From UBA1924 sp963976625 (GTDB lineage: Bacteria > Planctomycetota > Phycisphaerae > Phycisphaerales > UBA1924): DNA of 64,000 nucleotides. Below, in pieces: positions 8,575 through 15,927 of the stretch; the first letter of the stretch is position 1; every line of letters starts with the position of its first letter. The position numbers and the translations under genes were made by a program. The stretch covers positions 1-64,000 of the forward strand of contig CAXBLA010000001.1 in assembly GCA_963976625.1 (NCBI GenBank), written 5' to 3'. Under the pieces are notes generated by a model. That model was given only the letters and a program-made list of their open reading frames with translations. It was not told where the DNA came from and searched no databases.

Positions 8575-9429
8575 TTACCGATCCCGTCGCGGGCTGTAGT
8601 TGAGGAAGGTATCGGTGGCTTGCCAGAGCGACTCGAGCCGGTCGATGCGTTGGCGGGCTTGGTCGCCCAGCAAGGTCACGACCTGCGCCACCAAGAGTTC
8701 CGCGGCCATCACCGCGGGGATCGAGCTATCGAAGGGGCCGACGGCGGGGATCTTGAGTTCGCACCAATCTTTGGTGAGGGCGGCGAGTGGGGAGAGGGGG
8801 CCGTCGGTGATGGCGACGAGGTGGACGCCGAGCTCGGAGAGTGCCCGGGCCGTGGTGATGGAGTTTCGGCGGTAGCGGGCGAAGTCGAAGACCACGGCCG
8901 TGTCTCCCGGAGCGGCGCTGCTGAGCTCGCGCCCAGTGGAGTGCTCTTCGACGAGGTGAACATCAGGTCGGATCATCGAGAGCCCGCTGTGGAGCACATG
9001 GGCGCCGGCCATCGAGGTCTCTCCTGATAGAATCCAGATATTGCGTGCCTTGGCGATGGGCACGGCGAGGGCGGCCAGGCGTTGCTGATCAAGGGCCAAG
9101 AATGATTCGTGGATAGCGTGCTCGATGGCGGCCCGGGCCGGGGCGGCGTCGATCTCTTTCTGACGGATCCGCTGGCTGGGGCTCGAGAGCTGGTGTGATA
9201 ACTCGTCGCGGATTGAGCTTTGGAGGTCTGTGTAGCCATCGAAGCCAAGCTTGGTCGCGAATCGGACGATTGAAGGTCTGCTGGTGTTGGCTTGTTGGGC
9301 CAGGTCGGAGACCGTCCCGAAGGCGAGCAGGGTGGGGTCGTTGAGGACCAGCTCGGCGATCCGGCGCTCGGTGGGGGTGAGCTTTTCGCTCGCAGCCGCG
9401 ATGAAATCTTGTATGGATATGACTGGCAT
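8575..9429 (-). CDS. MurR/RpiR family transcriptional regulator
   Basis: 284 residues with the family's two parts: an N-terminal winged HTH (about 1-78, including LTPTERRIAELVLNDP and the recognition segment NTSRPSIVRFATKLGF) and a C-terminal SIS domain (about 125-260) with the sugar-phosphate-type pocket motif SGETSMAG and VAITDGPLSPLA. RpiR proteins usually sense phosphosugars, but members also control amino-acid and aromatic catabolism. It is divergent from the aminomutase operon, with 94 bases between the starts, so local control of that operon is a reasonable inference. The start at 9429 (MPVISIQDF) is the family-typical N-terminus; its ribosome-binding site is weak. Confidence 0.88.
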   Translation of the reverse strand: MPVISIQDFIAAASEKLTPTERRIAELVLNDPTLLAFGTVSDLAQQANTSRPSIVRFATKLGFDGYTDLQSSIRDELSHQLSSPSQRIRQKEIDAAPARAAIEHAIHESFLALDQQRLAALAVPIAKARNIWILSGETSMAGAHVLHSGLSMIRPDVHLVEEHSTGRELSSAAPGDTAVVFDFARYRRNSITTARALSELGVHLVAITDGPLSPLAALTKDWCELKIPAVGPFDSSIPAVMAAELLVAQVVTLLGDQARQRIDRLESLWQATDTFLNYSPRRDR

Positions 9430-9523
9430 CCCGCTGGTCAGTGTATTACAATCAGGTGTCTAAAGTGTACACCCTATTACAGAGCGATGACGAGTCTTGT
9501 CGTCATTTTATGGAGTCCAGTTG
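9430..9523 (+). promoter_or_regulatory. Divergent control region with palindrome between RpiR gene and aminomutase operon
   Basis: The 94-base region holds a perfect 8-base palindrome GTGTACAC (9465-9472) inside a looser inverted repeat GGTGT (9455-9459) / ACACC (9469-9473), flanked by two ATTACA-type boxes (near 9445 and 9475). Such symmetry fits a dimeric HTH regulator such as the adjacent RpiR protein. The binding assignment is inference. The aminomutase ribosome-binding site GGAG is at 9512-9515. Confidence 0.45.
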
Positions 9524-10945
9524 ATGCCTCAGTCCACGAAATATGTTCCGACCGATAAAGAGCAGGCTTTTCTCGCGACCGTGTCGGATATCCCGCACAA
9601 GCGCGAGATCATCAACGGGCTGGCCCCGTTCCTCAAGGCGACCGCGCCCGAGGACCTCCAGGGCTTGTACAGCTCCGATGAGCTCGTACAGCTGAGCGTG
9701 CTCAACAAGACCGAGCGCGATGTCGAGACGAGGATGCCCGTCAAGGTGACGAGGCACTTTGCCGAACTCGCCCGCAACAGCAAGCCGATTCAGAAGCTGG
9801 TCAAGGCGAGTCCGGACGAGACGCTCGATCTGGCGGGTTCGGAAGATCCGGGCAACCAGATGGACTACTCCCCGGTCGAGGGGCTTTTGCACAAGTACGA
9901 GATGGGGCTGATGTATGTGGTCTCGACCTGCTCGGCGCACTGTCGATTCTGCTACCGCGAAGAGCTGATCGCCCGCAAGGAGGTCGAGCGAGCCGATGGT
10001 ACGGTCGCCAAGAAGGGGCTCGCCAAGATCCCCGAGATCGTCGGATACATCCATGAGTTTAACGATGCGGTAGCCGCCAATGGCGGTCGTCATCCGGTGT
10101 GCGGGCGCGAGAAGCTCCGTGAGATCCTGCTCTCGGGCGGCGATCCGATGGTGCTCAACAACGCGAAGCTCGCGGCTTGGTTCTCGGCGCTAGCCGAGGC
10201 CGGGATCGAATCGATCCGCGTCGGTACCAAGGAGATGGCGTTCTACCCGCTCCGCTTTGATAGCACATTCTTTGACATGCTCGACGCGTTCCACGAAGCG
10301 TACCCAGAGGTCGGGATGCACTTTATGGTGCACTTCGAGCACCCGGACGAGTTCTTGGTCAAGGACGACTCGGGCGAGTATGTCCGCGACGACAAGGGCT
10401 TCTATGAGTGGGTCCCTGATACTGGGGTCGCGATGCGTGCTCTGCTTGAGCGCGGGTGGATCACGGTTGAGAACCAGACGCCGATCATCAAAGACATCAA
10501 CAATGATGTCGAGGCCCTCCGCATCATGCAGCGCGAGATGAAGCGCGTCGGCGCGGACAATCACTACTTCTTCTGCGGGCGAGACATTGTTGCGTACAAG
10601 GCATTCAACATCCCCATCGAAGAATCGTGGCGGATCCTCAACGAATCGCAGAAGGGCTTGTCAGGTGTCGAGAACCACGCACGCTTGTCGATCACGCATT
10701 ACAAGGGCAAGACCGAGGTGTGCGCCGTGACCAATGAGCCGATCCCCGGGCTGGCCGGCAGCGAGAACGGTGTCGTGATATTCAAGCTCCTGCGCAATGC
10801 GGCCCAGGCCCCAGATCGCGGCAAGGTCTGCATCGTTGGTCGTAACCCGGACGCCGCGTGGTTTAATGACTACGAGGACCGTGTTCTGTTCGACGAAGCC
10901 GGGTTGTTTGATTACAAGCGTGTCAAGGAAACTGCCAAGCCATGA
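9524..10945 (+). CDS. KamA-like radical SAM 2,3-aminomutase
   Basis: 473 residues of the lysine 2,3-aminomutase family, which moves an alpha-amino group to the beta carbon using a 4Fe-4S cluster, AdoMet and PLP. The cluster motif is C136-SAH-C140-RF-C143, followed by YREE; an SGGDP motif lies at 204-208. The usual C-terminal PLP-lysine motif (GGGGK in clostridial KamA) is replaced by HYKGKT at 392-397, making K396 the likely PLP lysine. The two Asp residues that hold the substrate's side-chain amino group in clostridial KamA are not obvious, so lysine is not assured as substrate; glutamate or 2-aminoadipate are alternatives. The protein is longer than typical KamA (about 416). The ATG at 9524 has GGAG eight bases upstream. 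It overlaps the next gene by four bases (ATGA), so the two are translationally coupled. Confidence 0.82.
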   Translation: MPQSTKYVPTDKEQAFLATVSDIPHKREIINGLAPFLKATAPEDLQGLYSSDELVQLSVLNKTERDVETRMPVKVTRHFAELARNSKPIQKLVKASPDETLDLAGSEDPGNQMDYSPVEGLLHKYEMGLMYVVSTCSAHCRFCYREELIARKEVERADGTVAKKGLAKIPEIVGYIHEFNDAVAANGGRHPVCGREKLREILLSGGDPMVLNNAKLAAWFSALAEAGIESIRVGTKEMAFYPLRFDSTFFDMLDAFHEAYPEVGMHFMVHFEHPDEFLVKDDSGEYVRDDKGFYEWVPDTGVAMRALLERGWITVENQTPIIKDINNDVEALRIMQREMKRVGADNHYFFCGRDIVAYKAFNIPIEESWRILNESQKGLSGVENHARLSITHYKGKTEVCAVTNEPIPGLAGSENGVVIFKLLRNAAQAPDRGKVCIVGRNPDAAWFNDYEDRVLFDEAGLFDYKRVKETAKP

Positions 10946-11652
10946 TCAACAAGCAGGTACAGAGCCCCGCCGAGGCGGTGCGTGATGTGTTCGATGGCGC
11001 GACGGTGATGATCGGCGGATTCGGCGAGGCCGGCAGCCCGATCGAGCTGATCCATGCGCTCATCGATCAAGGGGCGACTGATCTGACTGTCGTGAGCAAT
11101 AACACGGGCAGCGGCGAGGTCGGGCTCGCGGCCCTGCTCAAAGCGGGGCGCGTCTCCAAGATCATCTGCTCCTTCCCACGGACCGCCAACTCGACGGTGT
11201 TCCCGGAGCTCTATCGCAGCGGGAAGACCGAACTCGAGCTGGTGCCTCAGGGGACTTTGGCCGAGCGCATCCGTGCGGGTGGCGCGGGGATCCCGGGGTT
11301 CTACACCCCGGCTGCCGTTGGTACGCCTCTGGCGGAGGGCAAGGAGTCACGGGCGTTCGACGGGCAGGAGTACCTGCTCGAGCGTGGGCTCAAGGCGGAC
11401 TTCGCATTCATCAAAGGGCAGAAGGCCGACACGCACGGCAATGTGATTTATAACAAAACCGCGCGCAACTTCGGGCCCATCATGGCGATGGCCGCCAAGG
11501 TCGCGATTGTACAGGTTTCAGAGGTCGTCGAGCCCGGCGCGATCGATCCAGAGATCGTGGTCACGCCGGGGATTTTCATGAACCGCGTGGTGGAAGTCGC
11601 GAGCCCGGTGTATGAATCCGAGCTGGTCTCGGCGGGAGTGTCGTACCCATGA
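10942..11652 (+). CDS. 3-oxoacid CoA-transferase subunit A, PcaI-like
   Basis: 236-residue alpha subunit of a family I CoA-transferase. MINKQVQSPAEAV at the start, then GGFGEAGSP, VVSNNTGSGEVGLAALL, ICSFPR and NFGPIMAMAAK all resemble the 3-oxoadipate CoA-transferase subunit PcaI (similarity judged from memory). The enzyme moves CoA from succinyl-CoA to a 3-oxo acid. It overlaps the aminomutase stop and the subunit B start by four bases on each side, so three products are likely made in step. No pcaGHBCD gene is near, so protocatechuate degradation is not supported; a 3-oxo acid derived from an amino acid fits the neighbours better. Confidence 0.9.
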   Translation: MINKQVQSPAEAVRDVFDGATVMIGGFGEAGSPIELIHALIDQGATDLTVVSNNTGSGEVGLAALLKAGRVSKIICSFPRTANSTVFPELYRSGKTELELVPQGTLAERIRAGGAGIPGFYTPAAVGTPLAEGKESRAFDGQEYLLERGLKADFAFIKGQKADTHGNVIYNKTARNFGPIMAMAAKVAIVQVSEVVEPGAIDPEIVVTPGIFMNRVVEVASPVYESELVSAGVSYP

Positions 11653-12320
11653 GCGAGCAAACAAAAGATGCAACAATCCAGGGTTGGACGCGAGAAGAAA
11701 TGGCCAAGCGCCTCGCGCTCGACATCCCCAACGGCTCGTATGTGAACCTCGGGATCGGCATCCCTGAGCTGGTCACCAAGTTCGTCCCCGACGGGCACAC
11801 GCTGGTGTATCACACCGAGAATGGGCTGCTGGGCATGGGCCCATCGCCCGAAGAGGGCCAGGGCGATCCGGAGCTGATCAACGCGGGCAAGCGCCGCGTG
11901 ACGGCCAACCCGGGGTCTGCGTTCTTCCATCATGCCGATAGTTTTTCGATGATCCGCGGCGGGCATATCGACCTGTGCGTGCTGGGCGCGATGCAGGTTT
12001 CGCAGGGCGGCGATCTGGCCAACTGGTCCACGGGCGCACCCGATGCAATCCCAGCCGTCGGCGGCGCGATGGATCTGGTCGCAGGCGTTAAGTCGGTCTA
12101 TGTCATCACCCAGCACTGCACCAAGCACGGCGAGCCCAAGCTCGTTGATTCGTGCACCTACCCGCTGACGGGGCTGGGCGTGATCGATCGGATCTATACC
12201 GACCTGGCCGTGATCGATGTGACGCCTGACGGCTTCCGGCTCGTCGAGCTGTGCCCCGGGATCGAGTTTGAGTATGTCCAAGAGCGCACGGGCGCACCGC
12301 TGCTGCCGATCCTGCAGTAG
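11649..12320 (+). CDS. 3-oxoacid CoA-transferase subunit B, PcaJ-like
   Basis: 223-residue beta subunit. It holds the catalytic glutamate in HTENGLLGMGPSP (the ENG motif that forms the acyl-glutamyl-CoA intermediate), and the FFHHADSFSMIRGGHID and GDLANWSTG blocks that resemble PcaJ; AVGGAMDL and TYPLTGLG are further family blocks. The ATG at 11649 overlaps the subunit A stop (ATGA). It is followed after 43 bases by the aminotransferase. Substrate is inferred from context to be a C5-C6 3-oxo acid; acetoacetate is the main alternative. Confidence 0.9.
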   Translation: MSEQTKDATIQGWTREEMAKRLALDIPNGSYVNLGIGIPELVTKFVPDGHTLVYHTENGLLGMGPSPEEGQGDPELINAGKRRVTANPGSAFFHHADSFSMIRGGHIDLCVLGAMQVSQGGDLANWSTGAPDAIPAVGGAMDLVAGVKSVYVITQHCTKHGEPKLVDSCTYPLTGLGVIDRIYTDLAVIDVTPDGFRLVELCPGIEFEYVQERTGAPLLPILQ

Positions 12321-12363
12321 CTGTTGACGAAAACCAGACCATTTTTGAAAACGGAATATTCAC

Positions 12364-13686
12364 ATGCCTACACCAACTGATGTCAGCCAGAGCGCCGCAT
12401 TGTATGAACGGGCGATCAAGGTTCTCCCCGGCGGCGTGAGCCGAAACACGGTGCTGCGCGATCCATACCCCGCGTACCTCGATCGTGGCGCGGGCTGCTG
12501 GCTCACCGATATCGAGGGCGTCAAGCGCCTCGACTTCGCGAACAACATGGCGTCGCTGATCCACGGTCATGCTGATCCGGAGAGCGTGGAGGCGGTGAGT
12601 GCTCAGTTGGCTCGGGGCACCGCGAGCACGCTGGCAACGGAAGTCGAGATCGAATACGCCGAGCATTTATGCAGCCGGAGTCCGGGCTTCGAGAAGATCC
12701 GCTTTGTGAACTCGGGCACCGAGGCGCTGATGGTGATGCTCAAGGCCTCGCGTGCGTTCACCGGTCGGGCGAAGATCGCCAAGGTCGAGGGGGCATACCA
12801 CGGCGGGTACGACTACGCCGAAGTCAGCCAGGGGTCGAGCCCGGAGACCTGGGGGAGTATCGACCATCCCAACAGCGTGCCGTTGACGCACGGGACGCCG
12901 CAGTCAACGCTCGATGAGGTCGTGATTATCCCGTTTAACGACCCCGAACGCGCCATCGCGATCCTCGATGAGCACAAGGACGAACTCGCGTGTGTGTTGT
13001 TGGATCTGATGCCGCATCGGGTCGGGCTGCGCCCGGCCGATGAGGCGTTCGTGCAAGCGATTCGTGAGTGGACTAAGAACAACGGGGCGTTGATGGTACT
13101 CGACGAGGTCATCACCTTCCGGACTGAGTTCGGCGGGCTCCAGTCTCGATATGGGATCACCGCGGATCTGACGGCCATGGGCAAGATGATCGGCGGCGGG
13201 TTCCCCATCGGGGCCGTCGCTGGGCGGTCGGATGTAATGGAAGTGCTGAACCCGCGGGCGAAGAAGGTTCTGTTCCCGCATTCTGGTACCTTCTCGGCCA
13301 ACCCGATCAGCATGACCGCCGGCTTGGTGGCGATGCGCAAGTTCGACGAGCCGGCCGTCGCTCGGCTCAACGCGTTGGCTAACCGGGCGATGCGTGGGAT
13401 TGAGGACGCGATCGAGCAAACAGGCGCGATCGCGTGCGTGACCGGAGCCGGCACGATGTTCCGCGTGCATATGAAATCAGAAGCCCCTAAGAACTTCCGC
13501 GAGGCGTACCTCAATGCCGACGAGAACCGTCGGCTCAAGACCTTGCTCGATCACTTGTTCGACGAGGGTATGATCATGATCAACACCTGCACCGCCACGC
13601 TCTCGACCCCGATGACGGAGACGGAGATCGACGCACTGGTCGCGGCGTACAAGCGAGGCTTCGAGAAGCTTGTCGCTCAGGGTTGA
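12364..13686 (+). CDS. Class III PLP-dependent aminotransferase, glutamate-1-semialdehyde-aminomutase-like; candidate beta-amino acid aminotransferase
   Basis: 440-residue fold-type I PLP enzyme. Key motifs: SGTEA (117-121) for phosphate binding, YHGGYD (145-150), LDEV with D247 contacting the PLP ring nitrogen, and AMGKMIGGGFPIGA with Schiff-base lysine K274. The closest families are glutamate-1-semialdehyde aminomutase and the beta-phenylalanine/beta-amino acid aminotransferases, which share this N-terminus (LPGGVSRNT). A haem role is unlikely because the gene sits in a catabolic operon. After an aminomutase and beside a 3-oxoacid CoA-transferase, conversion of a beta-amino acid to a 3-oxo acid is the natural inference. 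Its ribosome-binding site is weak (ACGGAA). Its 3' end faces the thiolase gene with a 15-base gap. Confidence 0.85.
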   Translation: MPTPTDVSQSAALYERAIKVLPGGVSRNTVLRDPYPAYLDRGAGCWLTDIEGVKRLDFANNMASLIHGHADPESVEAVSAQLARGTASTLATEVEIEYAEHLCSRSPGFEKIRFVNSGTEALMVMLKASRAFTGRAKIAKVEGAYHGGYDYAEVSQGSSPETWGSIDHPNSVPLTHGTPQSTLDEVVIIPFNDPERAIAILDEHKDELACVLLDLMPHRVGLRPADEAFVQAIREWTKNNGALMVLDEVITFRTEFGGLQSRYGITADLTAMGKMIGGGFPIGAVAGRSDVMEVLNPRAKKVLFPHSGTFSANPISMTAGLVAMRKFDEPAVARLNALANRAMRGIEDAIEQTGAIACVTGAGTMFRVHMKSEAPKNFREAYLNADENRRLKTLLDHLFDEGMIMINTCTATLSTPMTETEIDALVAAYKRGFEKLVAQG

Positions 13687-13701
13687 TCCAATAGAGTTGT
13701 T

Positions 13702-14907
13702 TTAAGGGCGTTCAAAGACGGTCGCGAGCCCCTGCCCGACACCCACACAGAGTGAGGCGAGCCCACGCTTGGCGTCGGTGCGGACCATCTCGTGGATGAG
13801 GGTGGTGGTGATGCGTGCGCCGCTGCAGCCGAGCGGATGCCCGATGGCGATCGCGCCGCCGTTGACATTGAGCTTGGCTTGGTCGATGTTTAGCTCACGG
13901 GCGCAGGCGACGGACTGGGCGGCGAAGGCCTCGTTAAGTTCGATCAGGTCGATGTCGTTGATGGTGTATTTGGCGCGTTCGAGGGCTTTGCGCATCGCGT
14001 TGACGGGCCCGATGCCCATGTATGCCGGATCGACCCCGGCCGAGGCGCTCGCCCCGACAAAGGCTAATGGAGTGAGCCCCAGGGCCTTGGCCTTGGATTC
14101 TTCGACGAGCAGCAGGGCCGACGCGCCGTCGTTGACACCCGACGAGTTGCCCGCGGTGACACTGGCGTTGGCTTCTTTGGAGAACACCGGGCGGAGCTTG
14201 GCGAGTTTTTCAAGCGACATGTCCGGGCGGGGGTGCTCGTCGGTATCGACGATGATCGGGTCGACTTTACGCTGCGGGATCGGCACAGGGACGAGCTCGT
14301 TATTGAACCGACCTTCTTTGTGGGCGGTGGCCCAACGCTGCTGGCTCTGGAGTGCGAACTGGTCCTGCTCTTCGCGGGAGATGTTGTACTTGATCGCGAC
14401 ATGCTCGGCCGTCTCGCCCATCGGGTACGGCGGGTACATCTCGGAGAGTTTGGGGTTGATGAACCGCCAGCCGATCGAGGTATCTTGGAGTTCTTGCGTG
14501 CGTCCAAAGGCATTTTCGGCCTTGCTAAGCACATAGGGCGCACGGCTCATGGACTCGACGCCGCCGGCGATGAAGACATCGCCGTGGTCGGCTTCGATCA
14601 TGCGGGCGGCGATATTGATCGCTTCGAGCCCAGAGGCGCACAGACGATTGACGGTCGAGCCGGGCACGCTCTCGGGAAGCCCTGCGAGCAGCGCGGCCAT
14701 TCGAGCGACATTGCGGTTGTCCTCGCCCGATTGGTTCGCCGCGCCGAAGTAGACATCGTCGATCAGCGATGGGTCGATCTTGGATTGATCGACCACCGCA
14801 CGAATCACATGGGCGGCCAGGTCATCGGGGCGGACAGATGCCAAGGCCCCGCCGTATCGGCCAATGGGGGTTCGCAGGGCACACACTACAGCGGCTCGTC
14901 TATTCAT
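13702..14907 (-). CDS. Thiolase, 3-oxoadipyl-CoA thiolase-like
   Basis: 401-residue degradative-type thiolase. Nucleophilic C90 in NRLCASG, GHPLG histidine H357 and the second active-site C387 in CVGVGQG are all present. The block NQSGEDNRNVARMAALLAG is characteristic of the PcaF/PaaJ (3-oxoadipyl-CoA) branch. It would cleave a 3-oxoacyl-CoA to acetyl-CoA and an acyl-CoA two carbons shorter, for example succinyl-CoA. I place the start at the ATG at 14907 (MNRRAAVVCALRTPIG), which matches the family N-terminus; the frame stays open 5' of this but has no thiolase similarity. It is transcribed towards the aminotransferase and divergently from the TPR gene. Confidence 0.92.
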   Translation of the reverse strand: MNRRAAVVCALRTPIGRYGGALASVRPDDLAAHVIRAVVDQSKIDPSLIDDVYFGAANQSGEDNRNVARMAALLAGLPESVPGSTVNRLCASGLEAINIAARMIEADHGDVFIAGGVESMSRAPYVLSKAENAFGRTQELQDTSIGWRFINPKLSEMYPPYPMGETAEHVAIKYNISREEQDQFALQSQQRWATAHKEGRFNNELVPVPIPQRKVDPIIVDTDEHPRPDMSLEKLAKLRPVFSKEANASVTAGNSSGVNDGASALLLVEESKAKALGLTPLAFVGASASAGVDPAYMGIGPVNAMRKALERAKYTINDIDLIELNEAFAAQSVACARELNIDQAKLNVNGGAIAIGHPLGCSGARITTTLIHEMVRTDAKRGLASLCVGVGQGLATVFERP

Positions 14908-14995
14908 ACGCGGATTGTAGAACTCCGCTCTACGGGGTTCGCCAGCGGGCGTGGGGAAATGCGAAATCAAACGCCAGATCGGGTACGATCTGGGC

Positions 14996-15880
14996 ATGGG
15001 CAAGTCGGGCAATCCAGATACGATCGAACTGCAATCAGAGAGCTTACTGACGCTCTGGGATTTTAACGATCCCTCGGCGAGCGCCGACCGATTCACACGG
15101 TTTCGATCGCGGGCCCACGAAGCAGGGCTCGATGAACTGGTCGCGATGGCGGACACCCAGATTGCCCGGACCCACGGGCTCGAACGACGATTTAATGAGG
15201 GACACGAACTGATCGATTCGATCGAGCGAATGCATCCACAGGCATCGGGCGAACTCGCGGTGCGGATCGGGCTCGAACGGGGTCGATTGCTCAACTCATC
15301 AGGCGAGAAGGCTGGCTCCGAACCACACTTTGTCTCGGCGTGGGAAGAAGCCCAGGAGTGTGGGCTCGATGGGCTTGCTGTTGATGCGGCCCATATGCTC
15401 GGCATCGTCCTCGATGGGCAAGCGGGCATGGACTGGAACGAACGAGCCCTCGCTTTGGCAATCGAGTCCAACCAGCCGGCCGCCAACAAGTGGAAGGGCT
15501 CGCTGCTCAACAACATGGGCTGGTCGTACCACGGGCTTGAACAGTATGAACGAGCAATGGAACTCTTCGAGCAGGCGTTGGCTCTCCGTCTTGAGCAGGG
15601 AGAGCCCGGGCCGATCCGTATCGCGCGGTGGTGTGTGGGGCGGTGCTATCGCTCGCTTGGTAGGTTTGAAGTGGCACTATCGATTCAGCGATCACTCGAA
15701 AATGACCCAGCCGCGGATGGGTATGTCTTCGAAGAGATCGGCGAGTGCCTCCACGCGATGGGCGAAGTGGACGAAGCCAAACCGATCTTCGCCAAGGCGT
15801 ATGAGCTGCTCTCCAAGGATCTGTGGCTCGTGGCCAACGAGGGCGACCGGCTCGCACGGCTCAAAGCACTGGGTACATAA
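14996..15880 (+). CDS. Tetratricopeptide-repeat protein
   Basis: 294 residues, cytoplasmic by appearance (no signal peptide or membrane segment). TPR-like helix pairs are clearest in the middle: LLNNMGWSYHGLEQYERAMELFEQALAL (core WSYHGLEQYERAMELF) and the following GRCYRSLGRFEVALSIQ and IGECLHAMGEVDEAKPIFAKA. Such repeats mediate protein contacts; the partner is unknown. The ATG at 14996 gives MGKSGNPDTIEL; an earlier in-frame ATG at 14951 is possible. The start lies 88 bases from the divergent thiolase start. A bidirectional terminator follows. Confidence 0.7.
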   Translation: MGKSGNPDTIELQSESLLTLWDFNDPSASADRFTRFRSRAHEAGLDELVAMADTQIARTHGLERRFNEGHELIDSIERMHPQASGELAVRIGLERGRLLNSSGEKAGSEPHFVSAWEEAQECGLDGLAVDAAHMLGIVLDGQAGMDWNERALALAIESNQPAANKWKGSLLNNMGWSYHGLEQYERAMELFEQALALRLEQGEPGPIRIARWCVGRCYRSLGRFEVALSIQRSLENDPAADGYVFEEIGECLHAMGEVDEAKPIFAKAYELLSKDLWLVANEGDRLARLKALGT

Positions 15881-15883
15881 AAA

Positions 15884-15903
15884 CACCCCGCGTTGGCGGG
15901 GTG
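15884..15903. terminator. Bidirectional intrinsic terminator
   Basis: Perfect 8-bp stem CACCCCGC (15884-15891) / GCGGGGTG (15896-15903) with a four-base loop. It is preceded on the plus strand by ATAAAAA (a T-tract for the minus strand) and followed by CTTTGT. It separates the plus-strand TPR gene from the convergent E2 gene and can serve both, better for the minus strand. Confidence 0.85.
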
Positions 15904-15927
15904 CTTTGTATGAAACTTGGATCAATC

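Noticed and set aside
10942..14907. Protocatechuate/beta-ketoadipate pathway
   Set aside because: Only PcaI-, PcaJ- and PcaF-like steps are present; no ring-cleavage, cycloisomerase, decarboxylase or enol-lactonase gene is near.
14908..15516. N-terminal extension of the thiolase frame
   Set aside because: About 200 Ser/Arg-rich residues with no thiolase similarity, lying opposite the TPR gene; the family N-terminus starts at 14907.
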